Assembly: GCA_934464615.1 (NCBI GenBank)
Contig: CAKSKA010000008.1
Location: 10,440 to 74,439 of the forward strand
From: an uncultured Eubacteriales bacterium
Lineage (GTDB): Bacteria; Bacillota; Clostridia; Oscillospirales; Acutalibacteraceae
Direction: 5' to 3'
Length of the DNA stretch: 64,000 nt
This document shows, in pieces, positions 63,991-64,000 of the stretch. A program made the translations under genes and the position numbers. Each line of letters begins with the position of its first letter. Position 1 is the stretch's first letter. Below the pieces are notes generated by a model. That model saw only the letters and a list, made by a program, of their open reading frames with translations, did no database searches and had not been told where the DNA came from.

Positions 63991-64000
63991 GCAATTTTGG

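Overview
The window looks like chromosomal housekeeping DNA of an anaerobic, spore-forming-lineage Firmicute of class Clostridia, most likely the Oscillospirales (Ruminococcaceae-type) branch. The evidence is the gene order mazG-hup-rqcP-yabP-yabQ-divIC-yabR, the hprK/murB/rapZ/whiA block, HemZ, ThyX, a CIRCE-controlled groESL operon, strong AGGAGG-type ribosome sites, sigma-A promoters of the TTGAAA-17-TATAAT type and moderate GC. I see no rRNA, tRNA, CRISPR array, phage or insertion-sequence gene.

Layout. 1-3.9 kb (+): a polar amino-acid ABC importer (binding lipoprotein cut by the window edge, permease, ATPase), then an APC permease behind a leader with its own hairpin terminator. 3.9-11.4 kb (-): rlmB, a very unusual P-type-ATPase-like membrane protein without catalytic motifs, an O-antigen-ligase-like protein, metG, tatD and a 47-residue Asn/Gln-rich protein. 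11.5-12.8 kb (+): a divergent enolase. 12.8-23.8 kb (-): hprK, glucokinase, murB, rapZ, whiA, dnaE, pfkA, alr and a zinc-ribbon MscL, read as one long run; yvcK, which normally sits between rapZ and whiA, is missing. 23.9-27 kb (+): ychF, a YugP-type metallopeptidase, and a translationally coupled pair of an HPr-kinase-like protein and an S26-type serine peptidase. 27-28.1 kb (-): a PRPP synthase.

28.2-44.2 kb (+): thyX-tmk, a DJ-1 protein, mltG, a U32 protein and a penicillin-binding protein whose ribosome site lies in a terminator-like hairpin; then recJ, relA/spoT, dtd, an MBL hydrolase, hemZ, a uridine-kinase-like protein, a zinc-ribbon protein, a nucleosidase and mazG. 44.2-46.4 kb: hup and the yab/divIC sporulation-division cluster. 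46.4-58.5 kb (+): an RNA methyltransferase, a lipid kinase, groESL, pncB, a lipoprotein, an ABC exporter, lon, engB, an MGMT-like protein and rpe. 58.5-64 kb: a ClpC-adaptor-like MecA C-domain protein, a 44-residue membrane protein, a hexose-phosphate mutase, a Cys-rich protein, a folate ECF transporter subunit under a tetrahydrofolate riboswitch, an alanyl-tRNA editing protein, and a 366-base non-coding end with a long inverted repeat and a chain of hairpins.

Functional themes: carbon control and glycolysis (HprK, GlcK, PfkA, Eno, Rpe), cell wall (MurB, Alr, MltG, PBP), thymidylate/folate economy (ThyX, Tmk, riboswitch-FolT), protein quality control (GroESL, Lon, MecA-like, RqcP, Dtd, AlaX) and stringent response (RelA). 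The least explained items are the pseudo-P-type ATPase, the kinase-peptidase pair, the Cys-rich protein and the structured repeat at the right end.
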